From the NCBI GenBank assembly GCA_947503035.1, contig CANNCD010000006.1, positions 1 to 64,000 of the forward strand: 64,000 nt of DNA, read 5' to 3'. How positions within the stretch are numbered: position 1 is the first letter of the stretch; every line of letters starts with the position of its first letter. The DNA is from an uncultured Halocynthiibacter sp. (GTDB taxonomy: Bacteria > Pseudomonadota > Alphaproteobacteria > Rhodobacterales > Rhodobacteraceae). The translations under genes and the position numbers were made by a program. The notes beneath the pieces were generated by a model. The model was not told where the DNA came from and did no database searches. It was given only the letters and a program-made list of their open reading frames with translations. Positions 10,475 through 19,225 of this stretch are shown one piece after another.

Positions 10475-11334
10475 TGCTGCGCGCCGGCCTTGTTGTGGCG
10501 GTCGCCTGCGTTGCCAGTTTGGCACAGGCGGGCGTGTCCGGCATGGCTGGCGACATGCCCGATCGGGGCGATGTTTTTCTAGAGCAGCCCAACGCGCTGG
10601 GGGTGGTGGCATCTGTGCCCCGCCCAGTGAGCTTTTATTCCGACAATCCTCAGGTTCTTGGCAAAGCCAAAGAGTGGCATGTGGTGATGGACCATGAGGA
10701 TACTTCCTATGGTCATAATATCATGGGCGGCCTTCGCGACAGCGCGTCTATGGCGTGGTATTGGACGTTTGAAGGTGACGAAAGAACGTCGTTGCCGCAT
10801 AACATTTGGGTCGGCCCTGCCCATGTGATCGAAGACATTGCGCCCCGTTGGGCCGATGTCACAGGGGATGCTCTTCCGGAAGTCGTAACGGTAACGTCGT
10901 CTTTTGACGAAGGCGGGCGGTTGTCCATTTATGATCCCATATCAGGCGCAGAACCCATTCACGGCCCGCATATCGGTCGCCGCAACCGCTGGCTTGCCGT
11001 TGCCGGTATCGCAGATTTTGACGGGGACGGGCAGAATGATATCGCCTATGTGGACCGTCCGCATCTTGCGAAAATCCTGCGGTTTTGGACGGTGCGCGAT
11101 GGGGCCTTGGTGGAAATCGCCAGTGGTGACGGGTTCACCAATCACCGCATCGGCGAAGAAACCATCACCAGCGCCGTGCGCTCCTGCGGCGACGTTTCCC
11201 AGATTGTAACGGTGGATGCGGGATGGTCGCGGATTTTGGCGTCCCATGTCGTGGACGGCACGGTCCAGACCGAGGACCTTGGGGTGTATCGCGGCCCCGC
11301 CAGTTTGGCAGAGGCCGCAAATACCTGTTCTTAA
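10474..11334 (+). CDS. Secreted FG-GAP/VCBS repeat protein
   Basis: 286 residues starting at GTG 10474, which overlaps the ferredoxin stop codon by one base. A Sec signal peptide is evident (hydrophobic core ending near SLAQA, residues about 1-19). The body contains beta-propeller FG-GAP-like repeats, clearest at ADFDGDGQNDIAYVD (about 180-195) and at PRWADVTGDALPEVV (about 127-142), which bind Ca2+ in related proteins. No enzyme motif was recognised. It ends four bases into the purD stop region on the other strand. Translational coupling of an exported protein to a cytosolic ferredoxin is unexplained. Confidence 0.8.
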
Positions 11335-12593
11335 AGCGCGCGCCAGCCGATGTCGGTGCGGTTGAAACCGTCGGGCCAGTGGATGCTATTGACGGCATGA
11401 TAGGCACGTTCACGGGCCTCGTTCAATGTCGCGCCACGGGCGGTCACGTTCAACACGCGACCACCGTTTGCGGTGATTTCGCCATCAACCAATTTCGTGC
11501 CCGCATGGAACACCATGTTCGAACTGTCCTCGACCAATGCGTCTAGGCCCTTGATCACAGAGCCTTTTTCATAGGCACCAGGATAGCCGTTCGCCGCCAT
11601 CACGATGGTCATCGCGTGGTCATCGGCCCAGTTCACCTGTGCCTTGTCCAAGGTGCCCACGGCCGCAGCCAACAACAAATCAAGGATCTGACCACCCAAA
11701 CGCATCATCAACACCTGACATTCAGGGTCGCCAAAACGGGCATTATATTCGACCAAACGTGGCTGGCCGTCTTTGATCATGAAGCCCGCGTACAACACGC
11801 CCTGATAGGGGGTGCCGCGTTTCGCCATTTCGGCAACACAGGGTTTGATGATCTCGTTCATGGCTTTGTCGATGACGCTGTCGGTCATGACGGGCGCAGG
11901 GGAATAGGCCCCCATGCCACCGGTATTCAGACCCTTGTCACCGTCATAGGCGCGTTTGTGGTCTTGGGCTGTGCCCACGGGCAAAACGTTTTCGCCGTCA
12001 CATAGAATGAACCAAGAGGCCTCTTCGCCCTCCATGAATTCTTCGATCACGACCTCGGCGCCCGCGTCGCCAAATGAGCCGTCGAACATGTCGTCAATCG
12101 CGTCCAGCGCGGTGTCGACGTCCTCGGCAACGATCACGCCTTTACCGGCGGCAAGACCGTCGGCCTTAACCACAATCGGTGCACCTTGTTCACGGATATA
12201 GGCCTTGGCGGCATCCGCATCGGTGAAATGCGCATAGGCTGCGGTTGGTGCGTTACAGGCGTCGCAGATGTCTTTGGTGAACGCCTTGGACGCCTCAAGC
12301 TGGGCCGCCTTTTGCGATGGACCAAAACACAGGATACCAGCAGCGCGCAACGCATCGGCAACACCGGCGGCCAATGGGGCCTCTGGGCCGATGATCACGA
12401 AATCAATCGCGTTCTCGGTGGCGAATTCAACAACCGCCGCGCCGTTTTCAACGTCAATAGACGCGCATTCCGCAATCATCGCGATGCCCGCATTTCCGGG
12501 TGCGACGATCAAACGATCGCATTTAGGGTTCTGTTTCACAGCCCACGCAAGGCTATGTTCACGCCCGCCGCTGCCTAAGATAAGAATGTTCAT
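11331..12593 (-). CDS. purD: Phosphoribosylamine-glycine ligase
   Basis: Second step of purine biosynthesis: joins glycine to phosphoribosylamine with ATP to give GAR. 420 residues, the usual length, with the N-terminal MNILILGSGGREHSLAW, the IVVKADGLAAGKGV ATP-grasp loop near residue 143, the EEFMEGEEAS strand near 190 and YNARFGDPECQ near 285 carrying Mg-binding acidic residues. Stands alone on its strand, divergent from xseA and convergent with the FG-GAP gene, overlapping it by four bases. Confidence 0.97.
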   Translation of the reverse strand: MNILILGSGGREHSLAWAVKQNPKCDRLIVAPGNAGIAMIAECASIDVENGAAVVEFATENAIDFVIIGPEAPLAAGVADALRAAGILCFGPSQKAAQLEASKAFTKDICDACNAPTAAYAHFTDADAAKAYIREQGAPIVVKADGLAAGKGVIVAEDVDTALDAIDDMFDGSFGDAGAEVVIEEFMEGEEASWFILCDGENVLPVGTAQDHKRAYDGDKGLNTGGMGAYSPAPVMTDSVIDKAMNEIIKPCVAEMAKRGTPYQGVLYAGFMIKDGQPRLVEYNARFGDPECQVLMMRLGGQILDLLLAAAVGTLDKAQVNWADDHAMTIVMAANGYPGAYEKGSVIKGLDALVEDSSNMVFHAGTKLVDGEITANGGRVLNVTARGATLNEARERAYHAVNSIHWPDGFNRTDIGWRAL

Positions 12594-12664
12594 GTCGCGT
12601 CCCCGCTTGGCCTTTGGTTACCGGCGTTCTAAGGTGGGATGACCCACATGACAAGCGAGCCTTT

Positions 12665-14215
12665 ATGTCAGACCTGTTCGAAGACGCAGAAACCGCCAGC
12701 AATGAGCCAGAATTCACAGTTACCGAGATTTCCGGCGCCGTAAAACGCACGATCGAAGGCGAATTTGGCCATATCCGCGTGCGCGGCGAGGTCGGGCGCG
12801 TGTCACGGCCACGGTCGGGCCACGTCTATATGGACCTCAAGGACGACAAATCGGTTCTGTCGGGAATCATGTGGAAGGGCGTTGCGACCCGCCTCACAAC
12901 CCAGCCAGAAGAGGGCATGGAGGTCGTCGCGACCGGCAAATTGACCACCTTTGGCGGCCAATCCAAATACCAAATGGTGATCGAAGACATGGTGCCCGCC
13001 GGTGCCGGTGCGCTGATGGCGATGCTGGAAAAACGCAAAAAGGCGTTGGAGGCCGAGGGCCTGTTTTCGCCGGATCGTAAACAACGTCTGCCCTATCTAC
13101 CCGAGGTGATCGGGGTTGTGACCTCGCCGTCCGGTGCCGTGATCCGCGATATCCTGCACCGTTTGCGCGATCGTTTCCCGCGCAAGGTGTTGATCTGGCC
13201 CGTGGCCGTTCAGGGTGCGCGCTGTGCCCCCGAGGTGGTGAATGCCATCAACGGGTTTAACGCGCTGACCCCTGGTGGTGCGCTTCCGCGGCCCGATTTG
13301 ATTATCGTTGCCCGAGGGGGGGGCTCGATTGAGGATCTTTGGGGTTTCAACGAGGAAATCGTTGCCCGCGCTGCGGCTGCGTCGCGTATTCCGCTGATTT
13401 CGGCGGTTGGGCACGAAACCGACACAACGCTGATCGATTATGTGTCCGATATGCGCGCGCCCACCCCGACCGCTGCCGCCGAATTGGCCGTGCCGGTGCG
13501 GATGGAATTGATGGCGTGGATCGAAAACCAAGGCGGGCGCATGACCAATGCCGTCACGCAAACCATCGGCCATCGCCGTCAACGGGCACGCGACATCGCG
13601 CGGGCCTTGCCCAACCCCGAAACGTTGTTGTTCGTGCCGCGTCAACGGGTTGATGCGATTGATCTGGGGCGGTCCTTGCGTGTGGCGATTGCCGAAAAGA
13701 AGAACATGTTTGTAACCGCCTCGGCGCCTTTGCGGCCCGAATTGCTTCGTCAACGGGTGGGACGCGAACAGGACCGATTGGCGCAAACGTCAAAACGCCT
13801 TGCGCCAAGCCTGCTTCGGACGATCGAAACCAAGTCGGATGCCTTGGCACAGCGTGCAAAACGGCTTCGGATTGACCCGATCCAACAGGCGATTGCCCGC
13901 GATCAGGTGTCCTTGGCCCAGCTGGCCAATCGGTTTGATCGCGCCGGCACCGCCCAGATCAAGGGCTGGTCGGATCGGCTTGCCTCGCTTGATCGGATGC
14001 ACGGCACCCTTGGGTACAAGGAAACCTTGCGACGGGGGTACGCCGTTGTGCGCGATGGAGACGACGTGGTGACCAACCGTAAAGACGCGGCCAAGGCCAA
14101 GGCGTTGCAGATCGAATTTGGTGATGGTGTCTATGACGTGGGCGCGCCCGCGGCCAGTGCCCCCAAGCCCGCCAAGAAACCGAAACCCGCACCGGATCAG
14201 GGTTCACTGTTCTAA
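12665..14215 (+). CDS. xseA: Exodeoxyribonuclease VII large subunit
   Basis: Catalytic subunit of the single-strand exonuclease VII, acting in DNA repair and recombination. 516 residues from ATG 12665: N-terminal OB fold (about 15-110; VTEISGAVKRTIEGEFG, GHVYMDLKDD), then the XseA catalytic domain with IARGGGSIEDLWGFNEE near residue 215 and SAVGHETDTTLIDYVSD near 242, a long coiled-coil arm (about 290-440) and a Lys/Pro-rich tail. An in-frame earlier opening at 12614 overlaps the purD promoter and is less likely. xseB is not in this window. Confidence 0.95.
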   Translation: MSDLFEDAETASNEPEFTVTEISGAVKRTIEGEFGHIRVRGEVGRVSRPRSGHVYMDLKDDKSVLSGIMWKGVATRLTTQPEEGMEVVATGKLTTFGGQSKYQMVIEDMVPAGAGALMAMLEKRKKALEAEGLFSPDRKQRLPYLPEVIGVVTSPSGAVIRDILHRLRDRFPRKVLIWPVAVQGARCAPEVVNAINGFNALTPGGALPRPDLIIVARGGGSIEDLWGFNEEIVARAAAASRIPLISAVGHETDTTLIDYVSDMRAPTPTAAAELAVPVRMELMAWIENQGGRMTNAVTQTIGHRRQRARDIARALPNPETLLFVPRQRVDAIDLGRSLRVAIAEKKNMFVTASAPLRPELLRQRVGREQDRLAQTSKRLAPSLLRTIETKSDALAQRAKRLRIDPIQQAIARDQVSLAQLANRFDRAGTAQIKGWSDRLASLDRMHGTLGYKETLRRGYAVVRDGDDVVTNRKDAAKAKALQIEFGDGVYDVGAPAASAPKPAKKPKPAPDQGSLF

Positions 14216-14311
14216 CCACAAACCACTTTGTAGGCACGGTTTAACACCTCCCCCCTTTTATTTTTCGCCCGTCTGGCATAGGTGAAAGGGGAACGTTCAA
14301 AGGCGCGCAAT

Positions 14312-15406
14312 ATGTCATTTTTCAAAAAGCTCAAAGATCGGCTGACCAATTCTTCTTCCAAAATCGACGAGGGGCTTGAGTCCATCATCGAGGACGGCGG
14401 CGTTGCCGAGACCGAAACACCTGAAGTGATCGACGCGCCAGCCCCCGAGGTTGAGACGCCAGCCGCGCCAACGCCGGCAGTGGTCGAGCCGAAACCAGAG
14501 CCTGCACCGGCGCCGAAAACCGGCATTATCGGTCGCGTTCTGGGGCGCAAGGACGCCAAGCCAGTCGTCAAACGTGAACTTGATGACGCGATGCTCGAGA
14601 GCCTCGAAGAGCTGTTGATCACTGCCGATATGGGCGTTGAAACCGCGTTGCGAGTGACCGCGAATATGGCCGAGGGTCGATTTGGCAAACGCCTGTCCGT
14701 GGATGAGATCAAATCCCTGATGGCTGATGAAATCGCACGGATCATGGACCCCGTGGCGAAGCCGCTGCCCCTGTATCCCAAGACACCACAGGTCGTGTTG
14801 GTTGTCGGCGTGAATGGCGCGGGCAAAACCACCACCATCGGCAAATTGGCAAGCCAGTTCCGCGCCGCGGGCAAATCCGTTGTGATTGCCGCCGGTGACA
14901 CATTCCGTGCCGCCGCGGTGGAACAGCTTCAGGTCTGGGGCGAACGCGCGAACGTGCCCGTTTTGACCGCACCCGAGGGGTCAGACCCCGCCAGCCTTGC
15001 CTATGACGCGATGGTTCAGGCGGAACGCGACGGCGCCGATTTGTTGTTGATCGACACCGCCGGTCGTCTGCAAAACCGTCAGGACCTGATGGAAGAACTG
15101 TCCAAAATCGTGCGGGTCATTCAGAAAAAAGACCCAAGCGCGCCGCATAACACCTTGTTGGTGTTGGATGCGACGACGGGTCAAAACGCGCTTAATCAGG
15201 TTGAGACATTCCAGAAACTGGCCGATGTGTCCGGCCTTGTCATGACCAAATTGGACGGCACCGCGCGCGGTGGTGTCTTGGTGGCCTTGGCGGATAAATT
15301 CGGCCTTCCGATCCATGCGATTGGGGTCGGCGAACAGATCGATGACCTTCAGGCGTTTGACCCTGCCGAATTCGCGCAGGCCCTTGTTGGCAACGTAGAG
15401 GACTAG
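14312..15406 (+). CDS. ftsY: Signal recognition particle receptor FtsY
   Basis: GTPase that docks ribosome-SRP complexes at the membrane for cotranslational insertion. 364 residues: a basic start (MSFFKKLKDRL) that can bind lipid, an acidic Pro/Ala/Glu-rich A region to about 75, then the N domain and G domain with P-loop GVNGAGKTTT (166-175), DTAGRLQNR near 248 and TKLDGTARGG near 312. ATG 14312 is preferred over an in-frame start at 14282 because family members begin at this FFKKLK-like helix. yciB follows after four bases. Confidence 0.96.
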   Translation: MSFFKKLKDRLTNSSSKIDEGLESIIEDGGVAETETPEVIDAPAPEVETPAAPTPAVVEPKPEPAPAPKTGIIGRVLGRKDAKPVVKRELDDAMLESLEELLITADMGVETALRVTANMAEGRFGKRLSVDEIKSLMADEIARIMDPVAKPLPLYPKTPQVVLVVGVNGAGKTTTIGKLASQFRAAGKSVVIAAGDTFRAAAVEQLQVWGERANVPVLTAPEGSDPASLAYDAMVQAERDGADLLLIDTAGRLQNRQDLMEELSKIVRVIQKKDPSAPHNTLLVLDATTGQNALNQVETFQKLADVSGLVMTKLDGTARGGVLVALADKFGLPIHAIGVGEQIDDLQAFDPAEFAQALVGNVED

Positions 15407-15410
15407 GATC

Positions 15411-16025
15411 ATGTCAGAGAAAACCGTGCCGCCTATGGTGAAAACCGTTTTGGAAATGGGCCCGATCGTGGCCTATTTCGTGATGTACAGCCGGATGAAG
15501 GACAACGTTTATTCCGTTGGTGGGACCGAATATGACGGGTTCATCATGGTCACCGCGATTTTTATCCCGATGCTGTTGATCGCGACGGGTATTCTGTGGA
15601 AACTGACCGGTACTATCTCAAAGATGCAGGTCTTGACGGCCGTGTTGGTTGTAGTGTTCGGCGGCCTGTCGATCTGGTTCAACGACGACCGGTTCTTTAA
15701 GATGAAACCGACGATCATCTATCTTATCTTTGGTGGAATTCTTGGCTTTGGTCTTATGCGCGGGCAAAGTTATCTTCGCAGCGTCATGGAACAGGCCATG
15801 CCCCTTGAGGACGAGGGTTGGATGATCCTGACCAAGCGGTTCACCGTGCTGTTCTTTGGTCTTGCCGTCGCGAATGAGATCGTCTGGCGGTTTACCAGCA
15901 CCGACATGTGGGTGAACTTTAAGACCTTTGGCCTGACCGGCCTTATGTTCTTGTTCTTTATGTCGCAGGCGAAACTGTTCGACACCTATGGCATTGATAA
16001 AGAAGAAAAAGACGGGGCCGAATAG
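15411..16025 (+). CDS. yciB: Inner-membrane septation protein A family (YciB/IspA)
   Basis: 204-residue integral membrane protein with five hydrophobic helices, matching the YciB family, whose members contribute to envelope integrity and septation, though the molecular role is unsettled. Family landmarks visible are GPIVAYFVMYSRMK near residue 18, KPTIIYLIFGG near 99, and WMILTKRFTVLFFGLAVANEIVW near 141. It follows ftsY by four bases, an arrangement shared with many alphaproteobacteria, so it is probably cotranscribed with the SRP receptor. Confidence 0.9.
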   Translation: MSEKTVPPMVKTVLEMGPIVAYFVMYSRMKDNVYSVGGTEYDGFIMVTAIFIPMLLIATGILWKLTGTISKMQVLTAVLVVVFGGLSIWFNDDRFFKMKPTIIYLIFGGILGFGLMRGQSYLRSVMEQAMPLEDEGWMILTKRFTVLFFGLAVANEIVWRFTSTDMWVNFKTFGLTGLMFLFFMSQAKLFDTYGIDKEEKDGAE

Positions 16026-16032
16026 GGCCCCG
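16013..16032. terminator. Hairpin at convergent yciB/GST ends
   Basis: CGGGGCC (16013-16019) pairs with GGCCCCG (16026-16032); the six-base loop holds the yciB stop codon. No T-tract on either side, so it is a weak or factor-assisted terminator at best. Confidence 0.4.
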
Positions 16033-16041
16033 CCGATCTGA

Positions 16042-16743
16042 TTACCGTGGTTTAAACATCGAATCCTGCGCCGCCTTATCAAAGGTGGCGCGTTTTGATT
16101 CATCGGACCCAACAGCCGCCCCCGCAATCACCGCAGGACGTTTATCAAGCGTCTCTTTCCAGCGGCGCAGGTTGGGTTTGTCGCTCCAATCTTGTTTCTG
16201 TTTTTCCCATGAATTCGCCCAGCCCCAAGCCGCCATATCGGCGATGGAATAAAAATCACCGGCCAGAAATTCGTGTTTGGCCAAACGGCGATCCATGACC
16301 CCATAAAGGCGCGCGGTCTCGTTGCGATAGCGGTCCTTGGCATAGGGCAGGTCGTTGGGCGGATCCATCTGGGGCGCGTAAAACAGGAAGTGATGCGCCT
16401 GACCGGCCATCGGACCAAGGCCACCCATTTGCCACATCAGCCATTCATCCACGGCCACGCGGTCGCGTTCGGTTTCGCCATAGAACGACCCCGTTTTGCG
16501 GGCGAGGTATTGCAAAATCGCGCCGCTTTCAAAGATGGAAATCGGCTCACCATCAGGGCCGTCATAATCCACAATCGCGGGCATCCGGTTGTTCGGCGCG
16601 ATCTCCAAGAACGCCGGTGCGAACTGATCGCCGCGCCCGATATTGATATAGCTCACCTCATACGGCAGGTTCATTTCCTCGAGGGCGATGGTGATTTTTT
16701 TGCCGTTGGGGGTCGGCCAGTAATAGAGATCAATTGGGCGCAT
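16042..16743 (-). CDS. Glutathione S-transferase, Nu-class (YfcG/YghU-like)
   Basis: 233 residues with an N-terminal thioredoxin fold (1-85) and an all-helical C-terminal domain. The segment YYWPTPNGKKITIALEE matches the TPNG-x-K signature of Nu-class enzymes, in which Thr and Asn replace the usual catalytic Tyr/Ser and two glutathiones are bound; known members act as disulfide-bond oxidoreductases. NNRMPAIVD and FESGAILQYLA are the usual glutathione-binding loops. ATG 16743 has an AAGGAA ribosome-binding site. Substrate unknown; general redox or detoxification role inferred. Confidence 0.9.
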   Translation of the reverse strand: MRPIDLYYWPTPNGKKITIALEEMNLPYEVSYINIGRGDQFAPAFLEIAPNNRMPAIVDYDGPDGEPISIFESGAILQYLARKTGSFYGETERDRVAVDEWLMWQMGGLGPMAGQAHHFLFYAPQMDPPNDLPYAKDRYRNETARLYGVMDRRLAKHEFLAGDFYSIADMAAWGWANSWEKQKQDWSDKPNLRRWKETLDKRPAVIAGAAVGSDESKRATFDKAAQDSMFKPR

Positions 16744-16785
16744 CGGTGATTCCTTGTTTAGGTCAAAGGAGTTTGGCCCAGATCA

Positions 16786-17706
16786 TCATCGTATCAAAGT
16801 ACCGAATAGAGGCGTGATCGCAAATATCCGTGACCACCGTCGGGCAGGGCGGACGGGGCGCGTGGCCGATAATGTCCCAAGCGAGAGCGTCTCGCGGTCG
16901 CGCAAAAACGCACGATAAAGCGGGAACATGCCCGCGCGCAGATAGGTGCTCCAATGGCAAACCCGCTGCGCAGGCAGGGCAATCGGAAACCCCAGCCGAC
17001 GTAACCCCGCCAAGGTCTCAGGGCAATCCAGTTGCAGATCAAGCCAGTTCATGCGCCGCCGTTTGAGCCCATGTCCAAGCGACTGTTCCGTCGGCGAAAC
17101 CGGACACATCGCCCGTTCGAAGTAGAATTCATAGAGATCGTTTTCGCGGGTCGTGATGTTCAATACCTCAACGACCCGCCCCGCATCGGTGTCCATGGCC
17201 GCATCCGCAACCGAGCGCAGCTCGGCGCCGGCCATCAACACCGCGCGGCCCAAGGTGTTGGTTTTGACGTGGTGCAGGGCCGACAGGAACACCCGCGCCC
17301 CAAGGCTATGGGCGACGATGTCCACCTGACGGTTTGGGGCGAGTGTGCCGATTTGATCGATCAACCGCGCAAGGGCGACACCTGCATGTTTTGCCTTGCG
17401 ATAGGCGGACCAGATGGTCCCGCGCGCCTCCCAGCCAAAGGCGATGCTCAGGCCCTCGTCGGCGCGGTTTCCACCAAAGCCCAGATGATGCGGCCAAGAC
17501 ACCGAACGCGGCGCTGACTCATCCGGCGTAAGGGACAAGATATGGCGATGCGGTGAATGGTTTTGTACGCTGGGCGCGTATTTATACCCGTGGATCATGA
17601 TGACAATCGGACCATCGCCCGCCATAGTAAGGGCCGCGGCAAGATCACCATCCACTCCGTTGGTAACCGGCGTATCACTCAAGGCATTTATGCGAATATG
17701 AGACAT
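16786..17706 (-). CDS. Alpha/beta hydrolase (DUF900-like)
   Basis: 306 residues. The N-terminal half is an alpha/beta-hydrolase core: VIMIHGYKYAP near residue 35 supplies the oxyanion region, and VDIVAHSLGARVFLSAL near 150 the nucleophile elbow, with serine flanked as AHSLG instead of GxSxG, typical of the DUF900/esterase-like group. No signal peptide is apparent, so it is likely cytoplasmic. The C-terminal third (after about 215) is Arg-rich and has no recognised domain. It lies divergent to metZ across a 260-base region that contains the riboswitch. Substrate unknown. Confidence 0.8.
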   Translation of the reverse strand: MSHIRINALSDTPVTNGVDGDLAAALTMAGDGPIVIMIHGYKYAPSVQNHSPHRHILSLTPDESAPRSVSWPHHLGFGGNRADEGLSIAFGWEARGTIWSAYRKAKHAGVALARLIDQIGTLAPNRQVDIVAHSLGARVFLSALHHVKTNTLGRAVLMAGAELRSVADAAMDTDAGRVVEVLNITTRENDLYEFYFERAMCPVSPTEQSLGHGLKRRRMNWLDLQLDCPETLAGLRRLGFPIALPAQRVCHWSTYLRAGMFPLYRAFLRDRETLSLGTLSATRPVRPARRWSRIFAITPLFGTLIR

Positions 17707-17839
17707 GGCAGCTCTCTTTGCATTGGGTGATTTCGGGATAGGTTAACGGTGCAACAATTTGATGAAAACTTTACTACAGCTGCGTAAAACCGACGCTGCG
17801 CGGGCTTGACCTTGCGATGATTTTGTCGTTACCAAGGGC

Positions 17840-17894
17840 TGTGGCGATTTGTTGACCAGATTGCGGGCCACGTAAAACATGCTGCTAAAATGGG
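17840..17894 (+). promoter_or_regulatory. SAM-II riboswitch
   Basis: The stretch fits the SAM-II (metA-type) aptamer closely: P1 GTGGC (17841-17845) with GCCAC (17867-17871), the conserved GATTTG after the 5' strand, TTGC before the 3' strand, then GTAAAA and the 3' pseudoknot strand GCTAAAA (17884-17890) followed by TGGG. SAM-II elements bind S-adenosylmethionine through an H-type pseudoknot and occur upstream of methionine-synthesis genes in alphaproteobacteria, as here before metZ. Confidence 0.92.
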
Positions 17895-17907
17895 ATTGGG
17901 ATATGTG

Positions 17908-17938
17908 CCCCGATACCTATTTGGGTCGGGGTTTTTTT
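17908..17938 (+). terminator. Intrinsic terminator/attenuator in metZ leader
   Basis: CCCCGA (17908-17913) pairs with TCGGGG (17926-17931), followed by seven T (17932-17938). It lies 13 bases downstream of the SAM-II aptamer and 31 bases before the metZ start, which suggests control by transcription termination. Confidence 0.8.
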
Positions 17939-17957
17939 GTGCCTCCCTGTTGGCACA
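17938..17957 (+). promoter_or_regulatory. metZ: Second leader hairpin abutting metZ ribosome-binding site
   Basis: TGTGCC (17938-17943) pairs with GGCACA (17952-17957), eight-base loop; GGAG at 17960-17963 follows at once, six bases before ATG. The 3' arm GGCACAT (17952-17958) is also perfectly complementary to ATGTGCC at 17903-17909, which overlaps the base of the terminator stem, so two mutually exclusive folds are possible. Confidence 0.5.
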
Positions 17958-17969
17958 TCGGAGATAAAG

Positions 17970-19151
17970 ATGACGAAAGACTGGAATACACGGACAAAAT
18001 TGGTGCACTCAGGTGCGCGTCGAAGCCAATACGGTGAGCTCTCCGAGGCGATGTTCCTGACCCAAGGGTTCGTTTACGACACCGCGGAGCAGGCCCAAGG
18101 TCGGTTCGATAAGTTGGGCGAGGATGAGTTCATCTATGCGCGCTATGGCAACCCAACTGTGGCCATGTTCGAAGACCGCATCGCCGAGATCGAAGGCACC
18201 GAGGCGGCATTCGCGACGGCATCCGGCATGGCGGCCGTCAACGCGGCGCTGACCTGTTTGTTGAAAGCGGGCGACCACGTCGTGTCCGCCAAGGCGCTGT
18301 TCGGGTCCTGTCTTTATGTTCTCGAAGACATCCTTGCGCGGTTTGGCGTCGAGATCACATTGGTCGACGGCACAAACATGGACGAATGGAAGGCCGCCGT
18401 GCGTCCTGACACCAAGGTTGTGTTCCTCGAATCTGTGTCCAATCCAACGCTTGAGGTCATCGACCTTAAATCTGTTTGCGATCTGGCCCATGAAAATGGC
18501 GCGACCGTGATTGTGGACAATGTGTTCGCGACGCCCGTGTTCTCCCGCGCGGTCGAACTGGGTGTGGATGTGGTTGTCTATTCCACGACCAAACATATCG
18601 ACGGCCAAGGTCGTTGCTTGGGCGGTGTCGTTTGCGGCACCAAAGAATTCATTCGCGGCCCGTTCGAAACCTATACCAAACACACCGGCGGCGCCATGAG
18701 CCCGTTCACCGCTTGGGTCATGCTCAAGGGGATGGAGACGCTTGATCTTCGTGTCCGTGCACAGGCCGAGAGCGCCCTGGCCATGGCGAAGACTTTGGAA
18801 GGTCACGATAAATTGGAGCGTGTGGTTTACCCGTTCCTTGCGTCCCACCCTCAACACGATCTTGCCCGCGAGATGATGGAAGAGGGCGGCACCGTTGTGA
18901 CCCTGATCGTGAAGGGCGGCAAAGAAGGGGCGTTCCGGTTCCTGAATGCCCTGACCATTCCGACGATTTCCAACAACCTTGGCGATGCGAAATCCATCGT
19001 GACCCATCCGGCGACGACCACGCATTACCGTCTGCCTGATGAACAAAAGGTCGAATTGGGCATCGAGCCGGGCCTCGTGCGGTTCTCGCTTGGTCTTGAA
19101 GATGTGCGCGATCTTATTGCGGATGTCGAAAACGCCCTTAAGGCCGTATAA
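17970..19151 (+). CDS. metZ: O-succinylhomoserine sulfhydrylase
   Basis: PLP enzyme of the Cys/Met metabolism family making homocysteine directly from O-succinyl- (or O-acetyl-) homoserine and sulfide. 393 residues. Family motifs: YARYGNPTVAMFE near residue 61, ATASGMAAV near 85, and STTKHIDGQGR near 205 with the Schiff-base lysine; the C-terminus LVRFSLGLEDVRDLI is typical. ATG 17970 follows GGAG. Placement behind a SAM-II element supports the methionine-synthesis role over cystathionine lyase alternatives. Confidence 0.93.
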   Translation: MTKDWNTRTKLVHSGARRSQYGELSEAMFLTQGFVYDTAEQAQGRFDKLGEDEFIYARYGNPTVAMFEDRIAEIEGTEAAFATASGMAAVNAALTCLLKAGDHVVSAKALFGSCLYVLEDILARFGVEITLVDGTNMDEWKAAVRPDTKVVFLESVSNPTLEVIDLKSVCDLAHENGATVIVDNVFATPVFSRAVELGVDVVVYSTTKHIDGQGRCLGGVVCGTKEFIRGPFETYTKHTGGAMSPFTAWVMLKGMETLDLRVRAQAESALAMAKTLEGHDKLERVVYPFLASHPQHDLAREMMEEGGTVVTLIVKGGKEGAFRFLNALTIPTISNNLGDAKSIVTHPATTTHYRLPDEQKVELGIEPGLVRFSLGLEDVRDLIADVENALKAV

Positions 19152-19167
19152 TTTGTCATGGCGCGCT

Positions 19168-19187
19168 CGCCCCTTTAAATTGGGGCG
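19168..19187 (+). other. Stem-loop after metZ
   Basis: CGCCCC (19168-19173) pairs with GGGGCG (19182-19187) around an AT-only loop. No T-tract follows, so termination is doubtful; it lies 17 bases after the metZ stop and before folE2. Confidence 0.4.
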
Positions 19188-19225
19188 GCGTTGTCATACA
19201 TAGCGCAGAACAATAGGAGCGCGCC

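Noticed and set aside
17895-17969. Second aptamer of the SAM-V type after SAM-II
   Set aside because: Tandem SAM-II/SAM-V leaders are known in marine bacteria, but the conserved SAM-V core could not be matched here; only hairpins are reported.
18009-19046. 345-codon minus-strand frame opposite metZ
   Set aside because: Antisense shadow of a gene supported by PLP motifs and a riboswitch.
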